Positions 43,987 through 52,904 of a stretch of DNA of 64,000 nucleotides are shown here, one piece after another (positions within the stretch are counted from its first letter, which is position 1; every line of letters starts with the position of its first letter). A program made the translations under genes and the position numbers. Source of the stretch: Rhizobium oryzihabitans. GTDB lineage: Bacteria > Pseudomonadota > Alphaproteobacteria > Rhizobiales > Rhizobiaceae. The notes under the pieces are model-generated. The model made no database searches and had not been told where the DNA came from. It worked only from the letters and a program-made list of their open reading frames with translations. The stretch covers positions 434,001 to 498,000 of the forward strand of contig NZ_CP048635.1 of assembly GCF_010669145.1 (NCBI RefSeq). The letters run 5' to 3'.

Positions 43987-44006
43987 TTCTTCTGCCTGGA
44001 GCGGTT

Positions 44007-44058
44007 GGCGGACAGAACGATACCCGCAAAGCGTAGCCTGCGGGTATTGCCGTCCGCC
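44007..44058. terminator. Nested hairpin between convergent genes
   Basis: Inner arms ATACCCGCA/TGCGGGTAT (44020-44028, 44039-44047) lie inside outer arms GGCGGAC/GTCCGCC (44007-44013, 44052-44058). It lies between convergent stop codons and is probably a bidirectional terminator, though without a clear T-run. Confidence 0.55.
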
Positions 44059-44074
44059 GCATTTCTTCGACCGG

Positions 44075-45010
44075 TCAGCTTTTCGGCAGGCCGGGTGGGT
44101 TGGTACGCGATTCCGGCAAGGCCTCTTCCGCAAGCTGCCAGCGGTCCAGTATCTTCGCGTAAGCGCCGCTCTTGATCAGATCATTGGTGGCCAGCGTCAG
44201 GGCATCGGCCAGTCCCGAACCCTTGCGGGTGGTGATGGCGACATCGGAACGCTCCGGCCAGCCGGCGGAGAGCGTTCCGACACGCTTGATGGTCTTGTCG
44301 CGCGCCGCGATGAAGACCAGCTGCGCATGCGGCTGGACGATCACATCCGCCCGCCCGGCAGAAAGCGCGACAAGCCGGGTGGCCTCGTCATCGTAATATT
44401 GCAGTTCGAGCGGCTTAAGTCCGGCGGCGACGTTCTCGTCGTTCCATTTCAGCAGAATGCGCTCCTGATTGGTGCCGGCGCCGACGATGATCCTCAGGCC
44501 CGCCGCATCCTTCGGTTCTTTGATGGCGGTGATGCCGCTATCGGACTTGACGAAAAACCCGTGCAGGCCCTGACGATAGGTGGAAAAGTCGAACTTCTCC
44601 TTGCGCTGTTCGGTCACCCCGACATTGGAGATGACAGCATCGTATTTGCCCGAGGCAAGCCCCAGCGGCCAGTCGGCCCAGGCCACCGCCACCAATTCCA
44701 GCTCGAGGCCAAGACTGTCAGCCACCGCAAGCGCATAGTCCGGATCGGCCCCGACCACCGTCTTTGCGTCCGTCGCATAGGTCGCGAGCGGGGGGCCTCC
44801 GGGTGCAACCGCGACGGTGAGTTTGCCCGGGGTAATGAATTTGAAATCTTTCGGAATGGCAGCAATCGCGGTGGGGTCTTTTTCAACCCTGATCCGGCCG
44901 GGCTGGTCCGGCGACAGATCGAAAACATCCGTTGCAAAGGCCGGTCCGAAACCGGCGATGGAGAGAAGAGCACCGAGCGCGGCTGTCGCTAGACGAGAGG
45001 TGAAAGTCAT
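44075..45010 (-). CDS. Amino-acid ABC substrate-binding protein (SBP_bac_3), copy A
   Basis: 311 residues with a signal peptide (GFGPAFATDVF). Two-lobed SBP_bac_3 fold: GKLTVAVAPGGPPLATYATDAKTVVGADPDYALAVADSLGLELELVAVAWADWPLGLASGKYDAVISNVGVTEQRKEKFDFS is the ligand-binding core. It is closely related to copy B, down to the shared ending ESRTNPPGLPKS. Two such proteins before one permease mirror YtmJ and YtmK of Bacillus. A sulfur-containing amino acid is the likely ligand by context. Confidence 0.9.
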   Translation of the reverse strand: MTFTSRLATAALGALLSIAGFGPAFATDVFDLSPDQPGRIRVEKDPTAIAAIPKDFKFITPGKLTVAVAPGGPPLATYATDAKTVVGADPDYALAVADSLGLELELVAVAWADWPLGLASGKYDAVISNVGVTEQRKEKFDFSTYRQGLHGFFVKSDSGITAIKEPKDAAGLRIIVGAGTNQERILLKWNDENVAAGLKPLELQYYDDEATRLVALSAGRADVIVQPHAQLVFIAARDKTIKRVGTLSAGWPERSDVAITTRKGSGLADALTLATNDLIKSGAYAKILDRWQLAEEALPESRTNPPGLPKS

Positions 45011-45139
45011 TCTGGTTTCCCGATAAAATGATTGCGGGACGGAGGTAGCGCGGACGGGAGGAGCCCGCGCTACCGGCTGAGTGATGTCCCACCTTCAACT
45101 CAGCGTGTTGGCAACTCCGCTTTTTTGGAAAATCGGCGG

Positions 45140-46078
45140 TTAGCTCTTGGGCAGGCCGGGCGGATTGGTGCGGGATTCGGTGATGGCCTCAGAGCCAAGG
45201 TTCCAGCGGGCAAGAACCTTGCCGTAGTTGCCGTTCTTGATCTGGGCGTTCACCGCCGCCGTGATGGCTTCGGCAATGCCGGCATCCTTTTTGGAGGCGA
45301 CGGCGATTTCCGCCGCTTCCGGCCATCCGCCGGAGAAGGTGCCGACGAGCCTGGTCTTCTTCTGGCTTGCCGCCTGAAAGGCCGAGGTTGCGTTGGGGCC
45401 AAGATAGGCGTCCGCGCGGCCGGATTGCAGGGCAACGTCAAGCACGGCCTGATCGTCGTAATATTGCACCTCTGTGTCGGGCAAGCCCTTGGCCTTGTTA
45501 TCCTTGATCCATTTCAGCAGGATCTGTTCCTGATTGGTGGCTGCACCGACGATGACCTTCAGCCCGGCCACGTCCTCAGGCTTGCTGACGGTCGTCACCT
45601 TGCTGTTATTGCCCACGTAAAAGCCGAGCAGGTCGTTGCGGTAGCTGGAAAAATCGAACTTTTCCTTGCGCGCTTCCGTCACCGTGATGTTGGAAGTGAC
45701 GGCATCGTATTTGCCGGATGTCAGACCCAGAGGCCAATCGGCCCATGCGATCGGAACGAGCTGAAGTTCAAGGCCGAGGCTGTCAGCAACCAGCTGGGCG
45801 ATATCGGGCTCCACGCCAATCGGCGTTTTCGTGTCGCTCGCATAATCGACCAGTGGCAGGCGGAACGGTACGGTCGCGACCGTCAGCTTTCCGTCGGCGA
45901 TGAACTTGTGGCTGGCCGGAAGAAGCTTGATCGCCTCTTCAACCTTATCGGCGCGCACCCGCCCCTTCTGTTCCGGAGAAAGATCGACCTCCTGCGCGTG
46001 TGCGGCCGGGATGAGCGCGGTGGTGGCGGAGAAAAGACCGCCGGCAAGCAATGATAATAGTTTCGATGAAAATGCCAT
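45140..46078 (-). CDS. Amino-acid ABC substrate-binding protein (SBP_bac_3), copy B
   Basis: 312 residues; signal peptide cleaved near AAHAQEVD. Core DGKLTVATVPFRLPLVDYASDTKTPIGVEPDIAQLVADSLGLELQLVPIAWADWPLGLTSGKYDAVTSNITVTEARKEKFDFSSY aligns with copy A throughout. It lies 24 bases after the permease-ATPase gene and is followed by copy A after 129 bases. Both should deliver to the fused transporter. Confidence 0.9.
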   Translation of the reverse strand: MAFSSKLLSLLAGGLFSATTALIPAAHAQEVDLSPEQKGRVRADKVEEAIKLLPASHKFIADGKLTVATVPFRLPLVDYASDTKTPIGVEPDIAQLVADSLGLELQLVPIAWADWPLGLTSGKYDAVTSNITVTEARKEKFDFSSYRNDLLGFYVGNNSKVTTVSKPEDVAGLKVIVGAATNQEQILLKWIKDNKAKGLPDTEVQYYDDQAVLDVALQSGRADAYLGPNATSAFQAASQKKTRLVGTFSGGWPEAAEIAVASKKDAGIAEAITAAVNAQIKNGNYGKVLARWNLGSEAITESRTNPPGLPKS

Positions 46079-46102
46079 GTGAGTGTTTCCCTTGTTTTTT
46101 GG

Positions 46103-47908
46103 TTAGAGAACTTTTGCGAGGAATTCGGCGGTGCGGGGGTGATCCGGGCTGCTGAACACCTTTTCCGGCGTACCCGTTTCGATGATGCGGCCCTGCTCCA
46201 TGAAGACGACCCTGTCGGAGACTTCGCGGGCAAAACCGATTTCATGGGTAACGATGATGAGCGTGACACCGGAGCGCGAAAGCTCCTTGATGACGTCAAG
46301 CACCTCGTTGACGAGTTCAGGATCGAGCGCGGATGTCGGCTCGTCGAACAGCAGCACCTTCGGTCGCAATGCCAGCGCCCGGGCAATCGCCACGCGCTGT
46401 TGCTGCCCGCCGGAAAGCTGGCGAGGATAGGCGCCGGCTTTTTCGGCAAGGCCGACGCGGGCCAGAAGATCGCGCGCCTCGGCCTCGGCCTGCTCTTTCG
46501 AAATGCCTCGAACGGCGATGGGCGCTTCGATGATGTTTTCAAGCGCAGTCAGATGCGGGAACAGGTTGAAGCTCTGGAACACCATGCCCACTTCGGCGCG
46601 GCGCTTGAGGATTTCGCGTTCCTTCAGTTCGTAAAGCGTGTCGCCCTTTTGACGATAACCGACCAGTTCGCCGTCTATGGCGATGAAACCGTCATCGACG
46701 CGCTCCAGATGGTTGATGGAGCGCAGCAAGGTGGACTTGCCGGAGCCGGACTGACCGAGAATGGTGGTGACACTGCCCGCCGGAATGGAAAGGCTGATAT
46801 CATCCAGCACCTTGAGCGACCCGAAGGATTTGGAAACGCCGTGGATGTTGACCGACCCGCCACGATTTCCGAGCTGGAAGCTGGCGGCAGGGGTGGGTGC
46901 CGCGCGCTCGGGCCTGGTCGCAACCGACACCGCCGTTTCCACGGTTTCAGGCAAAGGCTTGCGTGGCAGGAAGGTACGGTAGATCGTGGCGAACAGGGAC
47001 GGCGGCGGGTTGCGCAGCGCACCGCGTGAAAAATGCCGCTCGATATGGTGCTGAACAATCGAAAGCGCAGTCAGGATCACCAGATACCAAACGGTCGCGA
47101 CCATCAGCAGCGGGATCACTTCCAGATTGCGGCGATAGATGATCTGGATGGTATAGAACAGCTCCGGCAGGGCTAGGATATAGACCTGCGACGTGCCCTT
47201 GGCGAGGCCGATGATATCATTGAAAGCGGTAGGCAGGATGGAGCGCATCGCCTGCGGCAGAACGATGCGGGACGCCTGCCGCCGCCGGGGAAGACCAAGT
47301 GCTGCGGCAGCTTCCAGCTGGCCCTGATCGACCGAAAGGATGCCGCCACGCACGATTTCGGATGCGAAGGCGGCCTGATTGAGCGTCAGCCCCAGAACGG
47401 CCGCCGCAAAAGGCGTCATCAGCTGCGTCGTATTCCAGCTGAAGAAATTGATGCCGGTATAGGGAACGCCGATCGTCACCGTTTCATAGAGATAACCGAG
47501 ATTGTTGAGGATCAGCAGCAGCACGATCAAAGGGATCGACCGGAAAATCCAGATATAGGTCCAGGAGACGGCAACCAGCAGCGGCGAGCGCGAAACGCGG
47601 GCAAGCGCCAGCAGTGTTCCGAGCACAAAACCGAACAGCGCACCGAGCGCGGTGAGCAGCAGCGTCCTGCCAAGACCGACCAACACCGGTTCGGCGAAAA
47701 ACCATTCCGCAAAGACATCCCAGCCCCAGCGCGGATTGCCGAAGATGGAATGCAGAACGGCCGCTATGATGAGAACGGAGAAGACCGTGCCCACCGTTCG
47801 CAAGGGATAACGGGCCGGAACGATGCGAAAATGGGCATAACCACCCTTGATCGGCTCACCCTTCTGCTCGCTCACCGCCACATGCGGAAAATCAGAGGCT
47901 ATCGTCAT
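46103..47908 (-). CDS. Fused amino-acid ABC permease and ATPase
   Basis: 601 residues from the ATG at 47908 (AAAGG upstream). Residues about 30-310 are a HisMQ-type permease ([83 protein letters not shown]). After a linker, residues about 355-600 form the ATPase: [36 protein letters not shown]. The two functions are separate genes in YtmL/M/N. It is the only transporter core here, served by both binding proteins. Confidence 0.92.
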   Translation of the reverse strand: MTIASDFPHVAVSEQKGEPIKGGYAHFRIVPARYPLRTVGTVFSVLIIAAVLHSIFGNPRWGWDVFAEWFFAEPVLVGLGRTLLLTALGALFGFVLGTLLALARVSRSPLLVAVSWTYIWIFRSIPLIVLLLILNNLGYLYETVTIGVPYTGINFFSWNTTQLMTPFAAAVLGLTLNQAAFASEIVRGGILSVDQGQLEAAAALGLPRRRQASRIVLPQAMRSILPTAFNDIIGLAKGTSQVYILALPELFYTIQIIYRRNLEVIPLLMVATVWYLVILTALSIVQHHIERHFSRGALRNPPPSLFATIYRTFLPRKPLPETVETAVSVATRPERAAPTPAASFQLGNRGGSVNIHGVSKSFGSLKVLDDISLSIPAGSVTTILGQSGSGKSTLLRSINHLERVDDGFIAIDGELVGYRQKGDTLYELKEREILKRRAEVGMVFQSFNLFPHLTALENIIEAPIAVRGISKEQAEAEARDLLARVGLAEKAGAYPRQLSGGQQQRVAIARALALRPKVLLFDEPTSALDPELVNEVLDVIKELSRSGVTLIIVTHEIGFAREVSDRVVFMEQGRIIETGTPEKVFSSPDHPRTAEFLAKVL

Positions 47909-47921
47909 CGGGAAAAACCTT

Positions 47922-48479
47922 TCACGGGTGGGCCGGGGAAGATTGCGGCCGGGCGGCCGGTATCGGCGTGCCCTCCGCACCAGAGGCGGAGGCGGCATCG
48001 GAAAGCCATTTTTCGAAAGGCAGCGTCTTGATCGTCTCGGGATCGGCAGTTGTGTCGAACAAAGCGCGATAGCCGTTGGTCAGATAAAGGCCCACCGCTT
48101 CCGGCTGACGGAAGCCCGTAGTCAGATAGGCGCGGGCATAACCCTGCCGGATCGCCTGCTGCTCCAACTCCTGAAGCACAATCTTCGCAAGCCCTTGCCG
48201 GCGGTAGGCCGAGTGGGTCCAGACCCGCTTGAACTCGGCGCTCTCTTCATCGTAGCGCATGAAGGCGCCGCCGGCGATCGCCTTGCCGCCGCGCAGCAAC
48301 AACAAGAAATTGCCCGACGGTGGGCTGAAGGCCTCCGGCGGATATTTGTTCATTTCCGCCCTGGCGCCTTCCGCACTGAAATATGTGCCGTAGCGGCTGT
48401 CATATTCGAACAGCAGCTCCTCCAGAAGCGGGGCTGCGAGCGGATCCTTGACCGATGTGTAGAGAAAACTGTCGCTCAT
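47922..48479 (-). CDS. GNAT N-acetyltransferase (SnaA-like by context)
   Basis: 185 residues, one GNAT domain: [52 protein letters not shown] holds the acetyl-CoA loop RRQGLA, and [29 protein letters not shown] the final strands. A proline-rich tail of about 20 residues follows. In Bacillus the ytm operon starts with an acetyltransferase that N-acetylates S-modified cysteines before oxygenation and deacetylation; this gene has the matching company (transporter, M20 deacetylase, two flavin monooxygenases). The specific role is inferred from that arrangement. Confidence 0.85.
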   Translation of the reverse strand: MSDSFLYTSVKDPLAAPLLEELLFEYDSRYGTYFSAEGARAEMNKYPPEAFSPPSGNFLLLLRGGKAIAGGAFMRYDEESAEFKRVWTHSAYRRQGLAKIVLQELEQQAIRQGYARAYLTTGFRQPEAVGLYLTNGYRALFDTTADPETIKTLPFEKWLSDAASASGAEGTPIPAARPQSSPAHP

Positions 48480-48502
48480 CTCGTTGTCCTAAACTCGTTG
48501 CA

Positions 48503-49689
48503 TCAGGAGAGGTACGCTTCCGCCAGACGCACCCAGAAGCGCGCCGCAGGCGCGATGATGGCATCGTTGAAATCGTAGTGGGGGCTGTGCAGCGGCGCGC
48601 TGTCGCCATTGCCGACGAAGAGAAAGGAGCCTGGCCGCTCGAGCAGCATGAACGCGAAATCTTCGCTCGCCGTTCGCGGCTGAAAGCCTTCGGCGACCTG
48701 TTCGGCGGGGAAATGCCGCTTGGCGACATCGCGGGCGAAGACTGTCTGCCGGACGTGATTGATGACGGGTGGGAAACCACGGGAATAGGCGACATCGGCG
48801 GTTGCGCCGAAGCTTTCCGCCTGCGCTTTCGCAAGGGCGGGAAGCCGCTCCTCGAGCCGGTCGCGAACGGCCGGCGAAAAGGCCCGGGCGGTGATCTGGA
48901 GTTCCACACTCTCGGGAATGACATTGGAGGCGGTGCCGCCATGAATTGAGCCCACCGTCAGCACTGCCATTTCCCGCGGATCGACATTGCGCGAGACGAT
49001 GCTCTGCAAGGCAGTGACAAAACTTGCCGAGGCGAGGACCGGATCGACCGTTTCATGCGGCGCCGCCCCGTGCCCGCCCTTGCCGATGATGCGCACCTTC
49101 GCCTTGTCCACGGAGGCCATGGCAGGCCCTCGACGAAGCCGAATTGTCCGGTTTCGACACCCGGCCAATTGTGCAACCCGAACACCGCATCGACGGGAAA
49201 CCGCTCGAACAGCCGGTCCTTTATCATCGCCCTCGCGCCTGCGCCGATTTCCTCGGCGGGCTGGAAAATCAGCGTCAGCGTACCGGAAAAACTCGATGTT
49301 TCAGCAAGGTAACGGGCGGCGGCGAGCAGGATCGTCGTGTGGCCGTCATGACCGCAGGCATGCATCACACCCTGCGTCTGGCTGGCATAGGCAAGGCCGG
49401 TCTCCTCGACGATGGGCAGGGCGTCGATATCGGCGCGAATGCCCAGACGTTTGTCACCGTGACCGCGTTTCAGGGTGGCGACGACGCCATGGCCGCCGAT
49501 GCCCTCCGTCACCTCATATCCGAAAGACAGGAGGTAACGGGCAACAAGCGCCGCCGTGCGTTTTTCCCCCAGCGAAAGCTCCGGATGCCGGTGGAGATCA
49601 TGCCGGATGGCGATGCTCTCCTCGATAAAAGCAAGGATTCCCCGTTCGGCGTCGTCCTGGGGACGCGCGCCGTCAATGCGGATATTCAT
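48503..49689 (-). pseudogene. M20 amidohydrolase (HipO/SndA-like deacetylase) with a one-base frameshift
   Basis: The N-terminal part is read from 49689 (RHDLHRHPELSLGEKRTAALV, VMHACGHDGHTTILLAAARYL, IFQPAEEIGAG, FGLHNWPG) and the C-terminal part in another frame from about 49125 down to 48503 (MASVDKAKVRIIGKGGHGAAPHETVDPV, TASEDFAFMLLERPG). They join if one base is restored near 49125-49126, where the minus strand reads GAGGGCCTGCC instead of an expected GAGGGCCCTGCC. Joined, the protein would be about 395 residues, normal for the family, with all zinc residues. It is either a very recent pseudogene or a sequencing error. The intact enzyme would deacetylate N-acetyl amino acids. Confidence 0.88.
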
Positions 49690-49773
49690 GGTTCTGGTCT
49701 CCTGCGCCGCGCTTCACCCGCACAGCACGTTTAAATTTTTTTCGGGCGACAACAGCTGCCGCCCGGCCCTACC

Positions 49774-51114
49774 TCATGCGATAGCCTTGTCGGGGCCGGT
49801 TTCGGCGCGGGAATAGATGCTTTCCTTGAAAGGCAGGCCCAGATGCTCACGCAGCGTTGTGCCTTCCAGATGCGGTTCGAAATAACCACGACGCTGAAGC
49901 ACCGGAATGACGAGGCGGATGAAATCGTCCAGCCCCTCGGCAATGACCGGGAAGCCCAGAATGAAACCATCGGCCGCATCGTGCTCCACCCAGCGGATGA
50001 TCTCGTCCGCCACCTTGTCCGGGGTTCCGATGAAGCCTTCGCGCGGGGTTGCGGCTTCCAGCGCCGCCTCGCGCAGCGTCTGGTTCTTTTCCTTCGCACG
50101 GCGCTTGATGCGGTCGGTCGTCGAACGGAAGCTGTTCTTGCCGATATCTCCGAGTTCGGGGAAAGGCTCGTCCAGCGGATAGACGCTGAAATCGTGATGG
50201 TCGAAGAAGCGGCCGAGATAAGCAAGCGCATCCTCGATGGTGATGAGGTTGCGGATGATGTCGTATTTCGCTTCCGCTTCCTCCTGCGTTTCACCGACAA
50301 TGGGTCCGATGCCGGGGAAAATCTTCACGTCGGAAGCGGACCGGCCCTGCGCGACAGCGCTCTGCTTCACACGTTTCAGGAATGTCTGGTTTTCCTCGAG
50401 CGAGGCGGAATTGGTGAAGACGGCATCGGCATGTTTGCCCGCAAGGCCGATACCGGCATCGGAAGAACCGGCCTGGAATACCACCGGCTGGCCCTGCGGC
50501 GAACGCTGGATGTTCAGCGGGCCTTCCACCTGGAAGAAACGGCCCTTGTGACCAAGCGTGTGGAGTTTTTGCCGGTCGAAAAATTGCCCCGTCTCACGGT
50601 TGCGCACGAAGGCATCATCGTCCCAGCTGTCCCACAGCCCCTTGATCACTTCCAGATATTCATCGGCGATCTCGTAGCGCAGGGCATGTTCGGGATGGTT
50701 GCGGCTGTAGTTTTTCGCCGTGCCCTCGAGCGGCGTCGTCACGGCATTCCAGCCGGCCCTGCCGCCGCTCAGAAGATCGAGCGAGGCAAACTGGCGCGCG
50801 ATGGTGAAAGGATCGCTGTAGGAGGTTGAAACCGTGCCGGCGAGGCCGATCTTCGACGTGACGGAAGCCAGTGCCGAAAGGACGGTCAAAGGCTCGAACC
50901 GATTGAGAAAATGCGGAATGGACTTGTCATTGATATAAAGCCCGTCGGCCACGAAGGCGAAGGCAATACCGGCTGCTTCCGCCTTCAGCGCCGTTTTCCT
51001 GAAAAAATCGAAGTTGACGCTGGCATTGACCGGGCTTTTCGGGTGCCGCCAGGCGTTCATATGCCCGCCCGGGCCCTGGAGCATGATGCCGAAACGGACT
51101 GTCTTTTTCGTCAT
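49774..51114 (-). CDS. FMN-dependent monooxygenase, NtaA/SnaA/DszA family (YtnJ/CmoJ-like)
   Basis: 446 residues from the ATG at 51114 with AGGAGGAAA upstream. Luciferase-like TIM barrel: FGIMLQGPGGHMNAWRHP, FAFVADGLYI, GLAGTVSTSYSDPFTIARQFASLDLLSGGRAGWNAVTT and VVFQAGSSDAGIGLAGKHADAVF are hallmarks of the NtaA/DszA group, which uses reduced FMN from a separate reductase to split C-S or C-N bonds. In the ytm/cmo setting it would oxygenate an N-acetyl S-alkylcysteine. The flavin reductase at 53901-54446 may supply it. Confidence 0.92.
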   Translation of the reverse strand: MTKKTVRFGIMLQGPGGHMNAWRHPKSPVNASVNFDFFRKTALKAEAAGIAFAFVADGLYINDKSIPHFLNRFEPLTVLSALASVTSKIGLAGTVSTSYSDPFTIARQFASLDLLSGGRAGWNAVTTPLEGTAKNYSRNHPEHALRYEIADEYLEVIKGLWDSWDDDAFVRNRETGQFFDRQKLHTLGHKGRFFQVEGPLNIQRSPQGQPVVFQAGSSDAGIGLAGKHADAVFTNSASLEENQTFLKRVKQSAVAQGRSASDVKIFPGIGPIVGETQEEAEAKYDIIRNLITIEDALAYLGRFFDHHDFSVYPLDEPFPELGDIGKNSFRSTTDRIKRRAKEKNQTLREAALEAATPREGFIGTPDKVADEIIRWVEHDAADGFILGFPVIAEGLDDFIRLVIPVLQRRGYFEPHLEGTTLREHLGLPFKESIYSRAETGPDKAIA

Positions 51115-51137
51115 GTCATTTCCTCCTGAGGACAAGT

Positions 51138-52139
51138 TCACGCCGCCCTGGAAAGGCGGTGTGTGGCCAGCAATTCGATCGAGGCAAGCCGCTGATCGGC
51201 TCCGACATGCGGCGGTTCAATGATGAATTCCTCGATACCGTGTTCATCGGAAAGCGCGCGCAGCGCCTTGTGAATATCCTCCGGCCCGCCGTGCAGGACG
51301 TTGGGCTTGCGCTCCTCGATGCGATAATCGGTATCGCCGGACTGGCGGGCAAATTCTTCGGCCTGCTCACGACGGCCAAGATTGAACGCCTTGCCGTCAC
51401 TGAGGAACACACGGTAGATGCGCTGCCCCTCAACCTGTCTTGCCGCATGGTCCGGATCGCTGGCGGCAAAGACCGAGAGGGCAAGGATCGGCGCTTTCCC
51501 GCCGCTTTCCTCGCGGAAAGCCGAGAGGCTGCTGCGAAGAACGTCCGGATCACCATTGAGATGACCGGCAAAGACAAAATTCCATCCTCTGGACGCCGCA
51601 AGCCTTGCGCTTTCAGGGCTGGCGCCAAGCAGAAATCTGTCCACAGCAACCGGCGGCACCGGTGTCGCCTGCAACCCCGCCTGCTCATGACCCTGCGGTG
51701 CAGCGCCCGAGAGGAACGTGGTGAGTTCACTGAGTGCCGTTTCGAAATCCGTCTTGCGGGCGGGGTCATAGGCCTGCTGCAAGGCGGACGTTGCAAGCGG
51801 CAGTCCGCCCGGCGTCTTGCCGATACCAAGATCGACCCGGCCGGGCGCGAGAGAGGACAGCACGTTGAAAACTTCAGCGACCTTGTATGGGCTGTAATGC
51901 TGCAGCATCACGCCTCCCGAGCCGACGCGGATACGGGAGGTCTTCGCCAGAATCCACGCAACCAGCGCCTCAGGCGCGGAACCGGCAAGCTCCGGCGAAT
52001 TGTGATGTTCGGCGACCCAGAAACGGCGGTAACCCAGTTCTTCGGCGCGTCTGGCGAGATTGATCGTGTCGCGGAACGCGCTTGCCGCGTTCTCACCCGT
52101 CGGAACCGGGCTCTTGTCCAGCAAACTGAGCGTATACAT
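51138..52139 (-). CDS. Luciferase-like monooxygenase, MsnO8 family (YtmO/CmoO-like)
   Basis: 333 residues from the ATG at 52139; the ATG three bases earlier is also possible, but GAGG spacing favours this one. MsnO8 features: YTLSLLDKSPV, GYRRFWVAEHHNSPELAGSAPEALVA, IRVGSGGVMLQHYSPYKVAEVFNVLSSLAPGRVDLGIGKTPGG. These flavin-dependent proteins are bacterial luciferase relatives of uncertain chemistry and occur in sulfur operons. Co-transcribed with the DszA-type gene 23 bases downstream. Confidence 0.9.
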   Translation of the reverse strand: MYTLSLLDKSPVPTGENAASAFRDTINLARRAEELGYRRFWVAEHHNSPELAGSAPEALVAWILAKTSRIRVGSGGVMLQHYSPYKVAEVFNVLSSLAPGRVDLGIGKTPGGLPLATSALQQAYDPARKTDFETALSELTTFLSGAAPQGHEQAGLQATPVPPVAVDRFLLGASPESARLAASRGWNFVFAGHLNGDPDVLRSSLSAFREESGGKAPILALSVFAASDPDHAARQVEGQRIYRVFLSDGKAFNLGRREQAEEFARQSGDTDYRIEERKPNVLHGGPEDIHKALRALSDEHGIEEFIIEPPHVGADQRLASIELLATHRLSRAA

Positions 52140-52379
52140 CATCACCTCGCACGTCTTTTGATGCATACTTTGTCTACTGATTTTATATGCTAATAAAGGA
52201 CGTTCGTTCCACGTTGCGAGGGGATCAGAGAAAATATTGTTTCCCGCGATGTTTTCAGCAGTTGTCTTTGGCAAAGCAATCCACAACCATGAATACACTG
52301 GTGCAAAAAGGCAGGCAAAGAGGCGTTTCCGGTACCGAGCCCGGACGAAACGGGCTTGCGCCGGAATTCGGTAAAAACT

Positions 52380-52390
52380 ACTTAGTAAGT
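52380..52390. promoter_or_regulatory. 11-bp dyad upstream of the Rrf2 gene
   Basis: ACTTAGTAAGT has perfect 5-bp arms about the central G and lies 58 bases before the Rrf2 start. Rrf2 regulators often repress their own genes through AT-rich dyads, so this is a candidate autoregulatory site. Confidence 0.35.
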
Positions 52391-52400
52391 TGAGAACAAC

Positions 52401-52444
52401 ATGATCCGGCATTCCAGACTATGCCGGCTCTCTTTTCGGATCAT
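52401..52444 (+). promoter_or_regulatory. Leader hairpin directly before the Rrf2 start codon
   Basis: Outer arms ATGATCCG/CGGATCAT (52401-52408, 52437-52444) enclose CCGGCAT/ATGCCGG (52406-52412, 52421-52427). The structure ends 3 bases before the ATG and no clear ribosome site is visible, so it may control translation. Confidence 0.4.
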
Positions 52445-52447
52445 GCA

Positions 52448-52897
52448 ATGCTGACCAAAAAAGGCAAATATGGGTTGAAGGCTCTTGTCGATCTGGCGCG
52501 GTTGCCCCAGGGCGAGACCGCCTTCGTGACCGAGATTGCGACCCGTAACAATATTCCGAAAAAATTTCTGGATACGATCCTTCTCGAGCTGCGCAATAGC
52601 GGCATCCTGCGCTCCAAGAAGGGACCGAATGGCGGCTATTCGCTCTCGAAAATGCCATCGGAAATCATGATCGGCCAGGTCATCCGCACGCTCGACGGGC
52701 CGCTGGCCCCCATTCGCTGTGCCAGCCGCACCGCGTTTGAAGCCTGCGACGACTGTGACGATCCCGAGACCTGTCAGGTCAGGGTTTCGATGACGGACGT
52801 GCGCGACGCCATCGCAACAATCCTGGACAATATGACGCTCGCACAATTCGTCGCCAAGGACGGCCAGGACGCACGGTCCATTCCTGCGGGCGAATAG
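52448..52897 (+). CDS. Rrf2-family regulator with four cysteines
   Basis: 149 residues from the ATG at 52448. Winged helix-turn-helix: MLTKKGKYGLKALVDLARLP, VTEIATRNNIPKKFLDTILLELRNSGILRSKKGPNGGYSLS. The loop after helix 5 has Cys91, Cys100, Cys103 and Cys109, like the Fe-S binding loop of IscR, RirA and NsrR, so an Fe-S or thiol sensor is likely. CymR, the Bacillus cysteine regulator that controls the ytm operon, is also Rrf2. It is divergent from the ytm-like monooxygenases and probably governs this sulfur region. Confidence 0.9.
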   Translation: MLTKKGKYGLKALVDLARLPQGETAFVTEIATRNNIPKKFLDTILLELRNSGILRSKKGPNGGYSLSKMPSEIMIGQVIRTLDGPLAPIRCASRTAFEACDDCDDPETCQVRVSMTDVRDAIATILDNMTLAQFVAKDGQDARSIPAGE

Positions 52898-52904
52898 GCT
52901 CTGC

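Larger units (their letters stand above)
52140..52447. promoter_or_regulatory. Divergent promoter region of the monooxygenase pair and the Rrf2 gene
   Basis: A 308-base gap without a gene. It contains an AT-rich stretch near 52150-52200 where a minus-strand promoter would lie, a dyad ACTTAGTAAGT at 52380-52390, and a leader hairpin at 52401-52444. No exact copy of the TTTTCCATA element found at other sulfur promoters was seen here. Confidence 0.5.
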
